Below are positions 34,401 to 39,677 of a stretch of 64,000 bases of DNA, piece by piece. Each line of letters opens with the position of its first letter. Position 1 is the stretch's first letter. Below the pieces are notes generated by a model that worked only from the letters and a program-made list of their open reading frames with translations, was not told the origin of the DNA and did no database searches. This stretch comes from Apostichopus japonicus (taxonomy: Eukaryota > Echinodermata > Holothuroidea > Aspidochirotida > Stichopodidae). Where the stretch lies: positions 1,624,501-1,688,500 of the forward strand of contig NC_092576.1 in NCBI RefSeq assembly GCF_037975245.1, in the 5' to 3' direction. The position numbers and the translations under genes were made by a program.

Positions 34401-36565
34401 CAGCAGCAGAGTTAATTGTTGTTGTTCCCAATTTCCATCGAAACTGTTATCTCTCAAACTGGAACGAGAGTATCTTTCTTAGCTGTTTGGAAAAGTTATT
34501 CATGGCAGGTATATACCTATGAAGGTGACAGTTGGGTTTGCTTGACTCCCTTATGGGTATTATGCACAGTGTTTTCTATGTTTGAATGTGCAATTGAGCT
34601 CTGGTATTAATTAATATGAATAAAGGCTAGAAACAATATCTATCATAATAATAATAACTTACTTTTTTACTTAAATCTTCAGCTCGAAGAACACGACAGA
34701 GCTCTAAGGATCTTGGTACACAAACTGCAGGATTATGGAGCTGCTGAGAACTACTGCGATATCAACTCAAAAGGACGGGATCTAACCTATAGGAAACGGT
34801 TATTTCAGATCCTCCTTGGCGTATACTTGGATCCAATGGAAGGGTATGCTAACACATTCTATCATACGTTATATTATCACACAAATTGAATTACAAGTTC
34901 GAAGGGGGAGGCCATCCAAAATTAACATACTTAAGAGATATTTTAATGGGACATTGTGTTGGATGAAGTTGATTGCTTAGATATATTGCTGGAAATATTC
35001 TGCATCTTTAGGTCAAAATCATATTATCCTCATATCACTTTAGATGGCAAAGATATGATTTTTTTTCTTCACATTTTGTGTTCTTTGTTGAATGTATCTG
35101 GCAACAGCAGAGTGAATGGTTTCATCTAAGCCAATTGAGCTAAGAATGTTTTTGTATTTCCCTTCACTTTCTGTATTATATTTATTCCATGGATGGAATT
35201 CCAAACTGAAATCTAAACAACAAAGATGTTCTTAATGTTGGAAGGTGAATGAGGGAGGAGTTTTTTTTTGGGGGGGGTGAGAGAGGGGGGCTTGAGATAA
35301 TGGGGAGGTGGTTGATCGTTCATCACAAACTTATTGCGATGGGAGGGACAGAAGAAATGGACGAAACTAAACTAATCATACAGTCACCTCTTATACCTTT
35401 GTTAGATTATTCTCTGTCTCTAAGTTATAAATACTCTTTTCATTTTTTTTTTCACAGGAAGAAAGATTCATTACTTGCCCCAGCCATATCTCTTCTAAAC
35501 AGCCAAACAGCTGACTTTGATACAGTCAGGGTAGGTTAACTACTGAATATATTATAGTAACCTCCCTTCACCCCTCCCCTTCTCTGCCTCTCCCTTCACC
35601 ACTCCCCCTGCCCCTCCCTTTCCCCACTCCCCTGCCACTCCCTTCACCACTCCCCTGCCCCTGCCTTCACCACTCCCCCTCCCCTGCCCCTCCCTTCACC
35701 ACTCTTCCTCCCCTGTACCTCACTTCACCCCACTCCCTCCCCTGCTCCTTCCTTTCACCCTCCCCTGTCCCTCCATTTACCCCTCTCCCTACCTTGCCCC
35801 TACCTTTCACCCTGCCCCCTGCCCTCTCCCAAATGATGTTCAGCACATTATGTACAGAGAACATTTAAGTTAGTAGTCCAATATTTCGTAACAAAAGAAA
35901 TGTTGTCAAAATCAATATTGCAAACGAAGCAAATCTCTGCACCAATCTGCCTGGAATCAAAATGTCTGGCCCCTTAACTATTCTACCAAAGAAATAAAAA
36001 TATAAATAAATAAACATTAAGTTATTCCCCACATGGTTTCCTCTTGTGCTGTAATTTCAAAGTGACTATTACACTTTCAAAATTTTATTTTCTCACGTGA
36101 CTCAATGAAGGGGTGTCACTTGAGTTTAACCAGTTTAAAATTCTTCTAGAAGCAGAACTTTAAAGGTTTCTTAATGAGATATCTGCCCTCTCTCCACCTC
36201 TCTCTCTCTCCCTATTTAATTGTCAGGTTCTACAACTCATCCCAGATAGTTGGTCGGTTGGTCTCGTGAGGCAGTTCCTCAGGCACTCGGTGGAGACGAA
36301 CATGCACCTCGCACGAACCCGGAAGATACAGAACTCGCTCTCCAGGAATGAGAACCTTCAAGTGAAATACCACATGATGAGGCAGAGGCGGGAACCGGTC
36401 TACCTCAACGAGGAACGCCTCTGCCAGGTCTGCAATCAGACTTTCAACGAACCGAAATTTGTCCGTTATCCCAACGGGGTCATCACACACACGCACTGCG
36501 CTAGGAATAAAACTATCTGTCCCATTACAGGAAAGTTATTCAGCATCGGTAAAGAAGCATCGTGA
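1314..36565 (+). CDS. TGFBRAP1: TGFBRAP1 / Vps3-like CORVET subunit, 3' eighteen exons (5' partial)
   Basis: Exons 1314-1412, 1886-1915, 2369-2425, 3761-3865, 4734-4868, 8930-9084, 9683-9815, 10031-10126, 10851-10955, 11386-11577, 19101-19294, 21085-21153, 22479-22551, 24890-25024, 32757-32969, 34683-34843, 35458-35530 and 36227-36565 join in frame to ~787 residues plus a stop. All introns are GT-AG. The order matches vertebrate TGFBRAP1 (about 860 aa): end of the CNH-type beta-propeller (LKAASALARILVLCDN, AVDGFCMCVAMETQYI), a central Vps39-type region (PLPVEKQ, DEAKELFIRGRLDVRE, LHDYADVNQ), clathrin-like helical repeats, and a C-terminal C-x2-C...H-x-H-C zinc motif (CQVC, YPNGVITHTHC). Known for the family: it is the Vps3-equivalent subunit of the CORVET tether on Rab5 early endosomes and also associates with TGF-beta receptors and SMAD4. 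The start and first ~75-80 residues are not in the window; I found no matching exon in 1-1313. The protein ends ITGKLFSIGKEAS, unlike the human tail. Confidence 0.95.
1886..1915 (+). CDS. TGFBRAP1: TGFBRAP1 exon B, 30-nt microexon
   Basis: Only ten codons (PILSGAKAKG), phase 0 both sides, between TTTTTACAG and GGTAAGT. It fills exactly the gap in the alignment with vertebrate TGFBRAP1 (human has a similar SGARIKG stretch). Far too short for ORF scanning and found by homology. Confidence 0.88.
2369..2425 (+). CDS. TGFBRAP1: TGFBRAP1 exon C
   Basis: Nineteen codons (VTSFTVNDSPKHGDAFSIE), acceptor TCAACAG, donor GAG|GTAAGC, phase 0. Aligns to the loop region following the SGARIKG-like motif of the CNH domain. 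Confidence 0.88.
2990..3112 (-). repeat. tRNA-derived SINE head, minus strand
   Basis: On the minus strand there is an A-box-like GTGGCCGAGTGGATAAAGGC followed about 45 bp later by a B-box-like GGTTCAATACC. Spacing and order are those of a Pol III type 2 promoter in a Ser/Leu tRNA-derived SINE. The arms do not fold as a complete tRNA, so it is not called as a tRNA gene. The body probably continues toward 2860. Confidence 0.6.
3206..3620 (-). mobile_element. L2/CR1-like LINE 3' fragment, minus strand
   Basis: The minus frame reads FQFAASKLWNILLTRIRNAP then DKFKKCLKNSL, the typical C-terminal end of L2/CR1-type reverse-transcriptase polyproteins (consensus idea: S-x-A-A-x-x-L-W-N-x-L-P-x-x-I-R). 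It is followed by the characteristic GTAAAGCGCATTGAGC-type tail and an (ATT)n repeat at 3206-3240. 5'-truncated and inactive. Confidence 0.75.
3761..3865 (+). CDS. TGFBRAP1: TGFBRAP1 exon D, CNH domain
   Basis: Thirty-five codons containing VQVYVVTEEKITFIKEV, acceptor TCATTTAG, donor TTG|GTAAGA, phase 0. Aligns to the human strand pair around the KRRTIQMF and VQIVKEV segments. A 10-bp motif (ACTTCAAGTT) is tandemly tripled just after the donor, at 3871-3901. Confidence 0.93.
4734..4868 (+). CDS. TGFBRAP1: TGFBRAP1 exon E, CNH domain
   Basis: Forty-five codons starting AVDGFCMCVAMETQYI and ending FVSRIGK, acceptor TTTTCAAACAG, donor AAG|GTAAGG, phase 0. A hAT-like MITE is inserted with its first base only 20 bp into the following intron. 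Confidence 0.95.
4888..5275. mobile_element. Non-autonomous hAT-like MITE (388 bp) with 8-bp target duplication
   Basis: Terminal inverted repeats are CAGGGTTGTCCAACCT (4888-4903) and its complement with one mismatch (5260-5275). The 8-bp sequence GTATAGAC flanks both ends exactly (4880-4887 and 5276-5283). Eight-bp duplications and CAG...CTG-type termini are hAT hallmarks. The GC-rich subterminal GGCGGGCCGG/GGCCCGCGGCC segment matches the general look of hAT-derived MITEs. No transposase is encoded. Confidence 0.88.
5480..5830. repeat. Minisatellite, ~60-65 bp unit, about 6 copies
   Basis: Repeated unit contains ATCCCTCACCC, TTTTGGTAC, ACATAGTAAAT and ATCACAGGATCA. Copies start near 5484, 5545, 5598, 5660, 5726 and 5787. 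Directly followed by a CT/CCT-rich tract (5846-5935). Intronic in TGFBRAP1. Confidence 0.8.
5936..8484. other. TGFBRAP1 intron interior, no gene recognised
   Basis: Contains a TA-rich microsatellite (6750-6800), a degenerate (TTTAT)n tract (about 6945-7095) and ordinary AT-rich intronic sequence. The short ORFs here have no recognisable domain. Confidence 0.6.
8485..8929 (+). repeat. Degenerate ~218-bp tandem duplication ending at the exon F acceptor
   Basis: Copy 1 (about 8485-8700) and copy 2 (about 8703-8867) share AATGGTA, CAAATGCC, GTCCTTTGAT, AATGTTAC and ATGTGTATGATATCCC. A third partial copy (about 8868-8929, TTCGATAAATAT...) runs into the functional acceptor. Copies 1 and 2 carry their own acceptor-like sites (CCCACCAG near 8562, TTTTCCTCCAG near 8786). 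Confidence 0.65.
8930..9084 (+). CDS. TGFBRAP1: TGFBRAP1 exon F, end of CNH domain
   Basis: Encodes EFLLPGPGIGVFVTP and ends FLTIH plus a split Ser codon, acceptor TCTCCTTCAG, donor CACAG|GTTGGT, phase 0 to 2. Corresponds to the human EFLLAGPGGLGMF and FITVHS segments. The acceptor region lies at the end of a degenerate tandem duplication. Confidence 0.95.
9241..9435. repeat. Dispersed intronic repeat, copy 1
   Basis: Shares AAGCTGCATCAATATCAA, GATGATCTTGGCCAACCAG, CAGCCTGGCTAC and TTTTGACACAGTGCCTAA with sequence at 11815-12165, and partly with 25665-25850. Identity unknown. The spaced shared blocks suggest an old transposable element. Confidence 0.55.
9683..9815 (+). CDS. TGFBRAP1: TGFBRAP1 exon G
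   Basis: Completes the split Ser codon, then ILDQKQKQAIPFQNG and ends YGLIPLPVEKQ, donor CAG|GTATAA. The PLPxEKQ motif is the strongly conserved junction of the propeller with the central helical region. Confidence 0.95.
10031..10126 (+). CDS. TGFBRAP1: TGFBRAP1 exon H
   Basis: Thirty-two codons (VQALLTDRQVDEALSLAMNF to KEKFQK), acceptor TTTCCACAG, donor AAG|GTATTT, phase 0. First helical hairpin after the propeller. Confidence 0.94.
10851..10955 (+). CDS. TGFBRAP1: TGFBRAP1 exon I
   Basis: Thirty-five codons including FIKFGEHKLDEAKELFIRGR and ending LDVRE, acceptor GTCCTCCAG, donor GAG|GTAGGT, phase 0. Very close to human QAGFIQFAQLQFLEAKELF. Confidence 0.95.
11205..11285 (+). mobile_element. 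LINE-type 3' tail fragment
   Basis: TGTAAAGCACTGTGATC, then AGAGTGCTCTATCAAATACA and an (ATA)n tract. It has the GTAAAGCRC...GCRCTATAAAT shape of the 3' tails of L2/CR1-like elements elsewhere in the window. No coding part retained. Confidence 0.55.
11386..11577 (+). CDS. TGFBRAP1: TGFBRAP1 exon J
   Basis: Sixty-four codons from LICLFPDLLPSSSYFSRAVP through LHDYADVNQIVHGD to DAATGYRM, acceptor TTAACAG, donor ATG|GTGAGT, phase 0. Noticeably more GC-rich than the surrounding introns. Followed by a 7.5-kb intron. Confidence 0.95.
11815..12165. repeat. Dispersed intronic repeat, copy 2, interrupted
   Basis: Two blocks match the repeat at 9241-9435 (AAGGCTGCATCAATATCAAC, then CAGCCTGGCTGC...TGTTGACACAATGGCTAA). 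About 180 bp of unrelated sequence lies between them, beginning near a palindromic GGGCCCCATTGGAAATGGGC at 11911. Confidence 0.5.
12947..13368. mobile_element. Probable hAT-like MITE (422 bp)
   Basis: Ends CAGGGATGTGCCCC and its complement TGGGCACATCCCTG (13/14 match). Internal GCCCAGCAC motifs are repeated near the left end. The 8-bp flanks (ACTATATG/TGTGTATG) match at only 5 of 8 positions, so the target duplication is decayed or misplaced. Confidence 0.65.
13369..15665. other. TGFBRAP1 intron interior, no gene recognised
   Basis: Contains many CCTGTGG/CCACAGG-like motifs (13640-13960), G-runs at 14706-14716 and 14822-14833, and AT-rich sequence. I see no exon with homology. Confidence 0.5.
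15660..16290 (-). mobile_element. Non-LTR retrotransposon RT C-terminal fragment, minus strand
   Basis: A 206-codon minus-strand reading frame includes AVAYKIINGTAPEHYLSPLV, then PAWSLAARSSNAF and LRNALLTDIRTAQSLVVFKS. This is the C-terminal region of LINE reverse-transcriptase polyproteins (YKxxNGxAPxYL...L-x-x-x-I-R-x-x-x-S-x-x-x-F-K). It lacks the catalytic RT motifs and is a dead fragment. A motif CTCATTCCGAATGTC occurs twice inside it (15758 and 15832 areas). Confidence 0.7.
16300..17905. other. TGFBRAP1 intron interior, no gene recognised
   Basis: C-rich tracts at 16866-16895 and 17026-17038; otherwise AT-rich unique-looking sequence. No homology-supported exon. Confidence 0.5.
17908..18305 (+). 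repeat. 16-bp minisatellite (GTGGGACAGTCAGACC), about 24 units
   Basis: Near-perfect tandem array of a 16-bp unit with variants (GACTGT, GACCGT, GATTTAGGGACAG). Because 16 is not a multiple of 3, three units give a 16-residue peptide period (WDSQTVGQSDRGTVRP) in every forward frame. This explains the long apparent ORFs here. No gene context; intronic. Confidence 0.9.
19101..19294 (+). CDS. TGFBRAP1: TGFBRAP1 exon K
   Basis: Begins EVDTALLKLYAASDPKKLNN, continues NRCSLAESLEALGSQGCYHA and ends KAMNIWM plus a split Arg codon. Acceptor GACGATCAG, donor AG|GTAAAT, phase 0 to 2. This is the CHCR-type helical-repeat region (human DIDTALLKLYAEAD). Confidence 0.95.
19310..19400 (-). mobile_element. 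LINE/SINE 3' tail fragment, minus strand
   Basis: TATTTATATAGCGCATAATC...CATAGCGCTTTACAAATGTA is the reverse complement of the GTAAAGCGC...GCGCTATATAAATA tails typical of the L2/CR1-like elements here. It lies 15 bp after the exon K donor. Confidence 0.55.
20580..20985. repeat. Degenerate ~120-bp tandem repeat, about 3 copies
   Basis: Repeating blocks: CAAGTTAGAGTACAAGTACA, AGGTTCTAAGC, AGAGTATATATTTTGTA and TATTACTGTGCAA. Rich in AGTACAAG motifs. Intronic. Confidence 0.7.
21085..21153 (+). CDS. TGFBRAP1: TGFBRAP1 exon L
   Basis: Encodes IQDQELVDSSFPGLDFIVEF followed by LA and a split Lys codon, acceptor CTCTTCAG, donor AA|GTAAGA. Short 69-nt exon with phase 2 on both sides. Confidence 0.9.
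22060..22131 (+). tRNA. tRNA-like sequence (AUA anticodon position), probably SINE head or tRNA pseudogene
   Basis: A 72-nt sequence folds as a near-complete cloverleaf. Acceptor GTGTCCA/TGGAGGC pairs at 6 of 7 positions including one wobble. The D-arm contains A-box TAGCCTAGTGG, the anticodon stem is TCTGC/GCGGG with loop ATATAAA (U33 present), and the T-arm CCGGG-TTCGAAT-CCCGG is perfect and holds the B box. The anticodon AUA is unusual (Tyr normally GUA, with an intron). The copy is followed after ~30 bp by a (TA)n tract, as in SINE tails. I favour a tRNA-derived retroposon. Confidence 0.55.
22479..22551 (+). CDS. TGFBRAP1: TGFBRAP1 exon M
   Basis: Encodes LSDHELVWRYVEWCLQKDPE and ends LTVK, acceptor TTTCTCTCAG, donor AAG|GTGAGC, phase 2 to 0. 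Matches human LDEELVWAYADWVLQKSEE. Confidence 0.94.
23405..24780. repeat. Higher-order satellite: ~165-bp repeat made of three ~55-bp monomers
   Basis: Monomer types are A (TGACTAGCATAGGGACACTA ... CAAACTGGCAGTCCTC), B (GGGACATTATGACATTAAAC ... ACTGGCTGCCCTGTGAC) and C (CTATGAAATACACTCTTGA ... TGGCAGCCCTAGACC). A-B-C triplets recur about every 165 bp for seven to eight cycles, degrading after about 24550. Intron between exons M and N. Confidence 0.88.
24890..25024 (+). CDS. TGFBRAP1: TGFBRAP1 exon N
   Basis: Forty-five codons from IFTERPEDEPPTERMRPDTI to RYLEHLVFQKKLE, acceptor TTCTGACAG, donor GAG|GTACGT, phase 0. Human equivalent ends KYLEHLVIDKRLQ. Followed by the longest intron, 7.7 kb. 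Confidence 0.95.
25025..26144. other. TGFBRAP1 intron, mostly featureless, with a decayed dispersed repeat
   Basis: 25665-25850 shares CAGCCTGGCTAC and CTACTTTTGATACC-like blocks with the repeat at 9241-9435. A 14-bp imperfect inverted repeat around GCCGTT/AACGGC lies at 25269-25303. No exon seen. Confidence 0.5.
26148..26462 (+). repeat. Full-length-looking tRNA-derived SINE with LINE-like tail
   Basis: The head carries A-box-like TAGTCAAGTGGTTAAGGCAG (26161-26180) and B box GGTTCAAGTCC (26205-26215). The body contains GGCAAGGTACTTTATC and ACCCAGGTGTATAAATGGGG. The tail GCGCCTTGAGCAGCG...GCGCTTTATGAATC ends in (ATT)n. The tail resembles that of the L2/CR1-like LINEs in this window, as expected if a LINE machinery moves the SINE. 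Confidence 0.8.
27271..27385. repeat. 14-bp minisatellite (CCTGATACGCCATT)
   Basis: Five near-perfect 14-bp units from about 27273, followed by degenerate TTTCCTGATTTGCT-type units. It makes an apparent minus-strand peptide repeat that is an artefact of the period. Confidence 0.85.
27386..32756. other. Long TGFBRAP1 intron (5' part of 25025-32756 covered above), no gene recognised
   Basis: Ordinary AT-rich sequence with a (GATT)n stretch (27700-27720), a short repeat of ACTGTAATTGTAATCGTACT type (29335-29400), C-runs (28424-28433, 31336-31480, 31836-31845) and poly(A) or poly(T) tracts. The several 60-90-codon ORFs have no domain and no phase-compatible splice context. Confidence 0.5.
32757..32969 (+). 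CDS. TGFBRAP1: TGFBRAP1 exon O (its 3' end is amplified downstream)
   Basis: Seventy-one codons including KETYHTHLAVLYLSEVLKLR, LRHMLQFSNLYRVQVILSKV and AECAVLYGK, acceptor CTACTGCAG, donor AAG|GTGAGT, phase 0. The last ~25 nt and the donor are the first unit of a 14-copy tandem array running to about 34240. Confidence 0.95.
32945..34245 (+). repeat. Tandem array that contains the exon O end and its 5' splice site, 14 copies
   Basis: Unit: end of exon O (GAATGTGCTGTACTTTATGG-GAAG), donor GTGAGT, then ATGATGGTTATACTTACACT, TTAATAGATGTATGAATTAG and a (GTAT)n-rich linker. The G of each donor lies at 32970, 33062, 33154, 33258, 33350, 33454, 33546, 33638, 33730, 33822, 33926, 34031, 34123 and 34215. 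Spacing is therefore 92 bp, or 104-105 bp where the linker has 12 more bases. Only the first copy is joined to the real reading frame. Confidence 0.95.
34683..34843 (+). CDS. TGFBRAP1: TGFBRAP1 exon P
   Basis: Encodes LEEHDRALRILVHKLQDYGA, then RLFQILLGVYLDPMEG with a split Gly codon, acceptor TAAATCTTCAG, donor GG|GTATGC. Its first codons continue directly from ...AVLYGK of the previous exon, which shows that the true donor is used across the repeat array. Confidence 0.95.
35458..35530 (+). CDS. TGFBRAP1: TGFBRAP1 exon Q
   Basis: Completes the Gly codon, then KKDSLLAPAISLLNSQTADF and DTVR, acceptor TTTTTCACAG, donor AGG|GTAGGT. Aligns to human AVAAVDLLNRHATEFDAAQ. Confidence 0.94.
36227..36565 (+). 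CDS. TGFBRAP1: TGFBRAP1 terminal coding exon R, Vps39-type zinc motif
   Basis: One hundred and twelve codons and TGA. Starts VLQLIPDSWSVGLVRQFLRH, carries the long helix before the zinc motif, then CQVCNQTFNEPKFVRYPNGV and ITHTHC. It ends CPITGKLFSIGKEAS. The Cys/His arrangement is the C-terminal RING-like zinc motif of the Vps39/TGFBRAP1 family. Acceptor is a CT-rich tract ending TTGTCAG. Confidence 0.96.
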   Translation, partial: VLQLIPDSWSVGLVRQFLRHSVETNMHLARTRKIQNSLSRNENLQVKYHMMRQRREPVYLNEERLCQVCNQTFNEPKFVRYPNGVITHTHCARNKTICPITGKLFSIGKEAS

Positions 36566-36678
36566 TGTCCTTTGCGCCGAACCTTTGTTTTTCTTTTTTT
36601 TGAAGCTGAGATTTCCCTTTAATGAAAACAAACAAATATTTGCTGACGGTGAAATTCTCAATCTACCTGTCTTGTCCT

Positions 36679-36727
36679 GTCCTGTCAATGAGAAGTTGTT
36701 CAGGATTGGTCAAGAAGTATCTTGATG
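36679..36727 (+). pseudogene. Duplicate of the TGFBRAP1 C-terminal tail including its stop
   Basis: Reads CPVNEKLFRIGQEVS-stop against the genuine CPITGKLFSIGKEAS-stop at 36519-36565. Nucleotide similarity is continuous through the TGATG after the stop. Upstream sequence is unrelated and I see no acceptor AG close before it, so it looks like a diverged ~50-bp duplication, not a used alternative exon. Confidence 0.7.
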
Positions 36728-37458
36728 ACCGTTGAAATTTTGTTCACCTGAAGTTTACAGCTTTGGTTTGGATAGATGTTGCCAAGTGGGAATTCAATTG
36801 CTTTATCGAAAAGTAACGGTTTCTAGGTGAATCAGAGACTATGCTTCACATTGTAGTGGAGTACGGTGGTAACACACACTCACATAGTGATGTTATTGGG
36901 TTTTGTATTCTTGTTTTCTTTTTTAAGAACGGACTCTTCACAAAAGAGGGCCAGTTAGTATTGGATATTGGCCGGGTGAGCAACCCTTGGATTTTGCCAA
37001 AAAGAAGGGGGTTTTTTTTCATTGCATGGGGGAGAGGGGAGGAGGGTACAAAATTATCTCAAATTTTACTGTAAACGAAACTGAAAAGTCTGAAATTTAA
37101 GGCTTGTTGACCTTAACAAGTACAATGTGACAGTCTCCTGGAATGTTAATAAGTGGTTTCCAAAGTTTGATTTCTAATCTTCAAATAACATCTTCAGATC
37201 TGATGTTAAAAACAGTAGTGTTGTCTTTTATTACTTGTGAGAAAACTTAAGATATAAACCAAAAAAAACTTCAGGCTTAAATCAACATACTGTTATAGAT
37301 AATTCTACAGAAAAATAACCTCTCTTTATGTTGGCAATGCAAACATATATTCAGTCACAGAGATATACAGTAGACTGTGTTCAATTGTGATATTGTTGAC
37401 TTATACTATAGTTTATTGCAAGATTATTGAGGTTTAGTCATATCCTGTCTCCTGCTTT

Positions 37459-37715
37459 AAGGGATTAATTGATTGATTAGTTGTTTGATTGATTCAATGA
37501 ATGGTTGATTGTGTAATTGACCTGCTGATTGACTGATTGATTTATCGGTTGGCCAATCCCTTGATAGATTGATTGAAAAAATTGATAGATTGGTTGGTTT
37601 TATTGGTTGATTGATTACTTTACCTGCTGATTGGCTAACTAATTGGCTGACTGATTTATCAGTTGGTTAATTACTTGATTGATTGATTGATTGAAAACTT
37701 GATTGATTTGGCACT
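37459..37715. repeat. Degenerate (TTGA/TTGG)n microsatellite
   Basis: Long run of GATTGATTGATT-, GGTTGATTG- and GACTGATTG-type tetranucleotides with interruptions. Confidence 0.8.
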
Positions 37716-38312
37716 GTCAGCACAAACAACAAGTTTCTTGCAAGCTGATTTGATTTCAAGCAAACTTTTTATTCAAAGTAGCAACTGGTAGCAACTGGTT
37801 CAAATTTGGGACCAAGGTTAGATTAAGGACCTTGTTTCATATCTTGTAAATTTAAACAGATGCTCACATAAGATAGCAGAAGGAGAACATGTCAGAGGAA
37901 ATCTGGATGTATGTTATCCCTAGGTATGGTACCTTCTCCCCCACCCCTACCCACCCCCAACCACAAGTTTCTCTTTTAAGACAACAACAACAAGTTCAAA
38001 TTTTGGAGAGTTTTAAAACGAGGGCCTTTTCTCTTCCTCGGGGGCTGACTTTAGCTCACATCATGTAGAATAATTTTAGCAGGTACTTAGACTCACTTTG
38101 ATCATGTGTTCATAATGTATATTTTGTATCTTTTTGAAGATATTCTGTGTTGTACAGTAAGTATAACAGACAGAAGAAGAAAGAGACTTCTTCTATTTTC
38201 AATCTTTTTAAATAGGGATAATCTCTCCAAGTGAAATATATAGTCTACTAGTATATAAACAACACTTTACAGTGTACTTGAGTTGTATTTTATCGCATTC
38301 ATCGGACAAAAA

Positions 38313-38540
38313 AGTAGGAGTGATAGCTCAGTGGTTAACGCAGATGCCTTCCAATCATAAGGTCCCGAGTTCAAGTCACTCCAAGATTAATGTATGTTGT
38401 CCAGTTACAGAGTTGTTGACAATTCATAATCATGGATGTTAAATATGAATCTAAGAGACTGACTTCGGTCAGCTTGCAGCTTTGATAAGCCAACGAGGCT
38501 TCTTCGCGAGTTCCTGCTTGCAGGAGGATCTAAAATACAT
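38313..38540 (+). repeat. tRNA-derived SINE
   Basis: The head at 38317-38383 has A box TGATAGCTCAGTGGTTAACG and B box GAGTTCAAGTC. GGAGTGA (38317) and TCACTCC (38376-38382) can pair, but the 3' half of the T-stem is missing, so it is not a functional tRNA. The body contains ACTTCGGTCAGCTTGCAGC and GAGTTCCTGCTTGCAGGAGG. Confidence 0.65.
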
Positions 38541-39386
38541 AGGCCTACATACACGCATACACACATACGTACAAATAGATGGATTCCTAGTATATTAGTA
38601 TTGTTATAGGAGAGGAAATTCCCCTCTAAACCAAGGGTTCTTAGTTGACGGCCCATGTACCAATTCTGCGAGAAGAAAAACTGACAAGCTTGCTCACATT
38701 AATCTCTCAATTATTAGGGTGCAGGGCCTTAAACGAGACCCAAGCATCATTGTTGGTCTGTGTGATAGAGATAGCTGTCATGAAAAAATACCGAGAACAG
38801 AAAATCTTATTCCATTTGGAAGATATAATAGGTTCAATGTTTCTTCACACTTAGGGATGAAGACTTGATCAAGTCTAAAATAATATGACTGTTTTTCTTG
38901 ATTGGTTTTCTTTATTGGATGGTTTTTGCAAAAGCAGAAGCTATGTTATTGAGCATCTGAACATGACATAGTGCATTCCATGCATGGTTTCAGTGTCAAT
39001 TCTGTTGAAATTCTACATCAAAACAAATATACATGAGGAGTAAAACAGAGCAGATCAAAGACTTCAGATCTTAGAGGGACAGTACGACCTCTCAGAGTTT
39101 TAAAACAACAGATCCCTGATATGAATTTTTAATCTAGGATGTCTCCCAAACGGAGCAAGGTTTGACCTAGCTGTTTTAAGGGAATCGATTTTGACATCGA
39201 TCTCTGTCAGATAAAAGCTAAATATAACGATTGGGTTTGTGTTTCTTTAAAAGGTAGTCAGCATATGCCCCAAATTATAGCATGCTATAATTGCTACAAG
39301 TTTTCAAAAAAATACTGTCCTGGGGGTCTTTACCGTCCAAATCGTTTTCCAAATTGATTTTTGTTTTCCAACTCTTTTCCAAATCG

Positions 39387-39677
39387 TTTGTTCCAAATCG
39401 TTTTCCAAAAAGTCAATTAGACCGGAACAGTCCTATCATCAAAAGGTATACCAAACAGGCAAACTCTAACGTTTGAAATATAAGTTTTGAAGTTTTGGCT
39501 ACTGCATTGTGGAATAAATGAGGAGTGTCGATTCGTACTTGTCAATGGCAACCACAATGCAGTAGCCAAAACTTCATAACTTATATTTCAAACGTTAGAG
39601 TTTGCCTGTTTGGTATACCTTTTGATGATAGGACTATTCCGGTCTAATTGACTTTTTGGTAAACGATTTGGAACAAA
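39387..39677. repeat. Fold-back element: 126-bp arms, 39-nt loop, 3 mismatches
   Basis: The left arm 39387-39512 is the reverse complement of 39552-39677 except at three positions. The spacer is 39513-39551. Left-flanking sequence repeats CCAAATCGTTTTCC-like words (39336-39410). A transcript of either strand would fold into a ~126-bp hairpin. No ORF of interest; origin may be a snap-back MITE. Confidence 0.92.

Larger units (their letters stand above)
36566..38310 (+). other. TGFBRAP1: Probable TGFBRAP1 3' UTR and downstream sequence
   Basis: No further exon is seen. Contains the duplicated C-terminal tail at 36679-36727 and a degenerate (TTGA)n tract at 37459-37715. By eye, no canonical AATAAA occurs on the + strand between the stop and 39513, so the polyadenylation site is not defined here. 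Confidence 0.45.

Noticed and set aside
38317-38383. tRNA gene
   Set aside because: Acceptor halves pair and the A and B boxes exist, but the 3' side of the T-stem is missing, so it is a SINE head.
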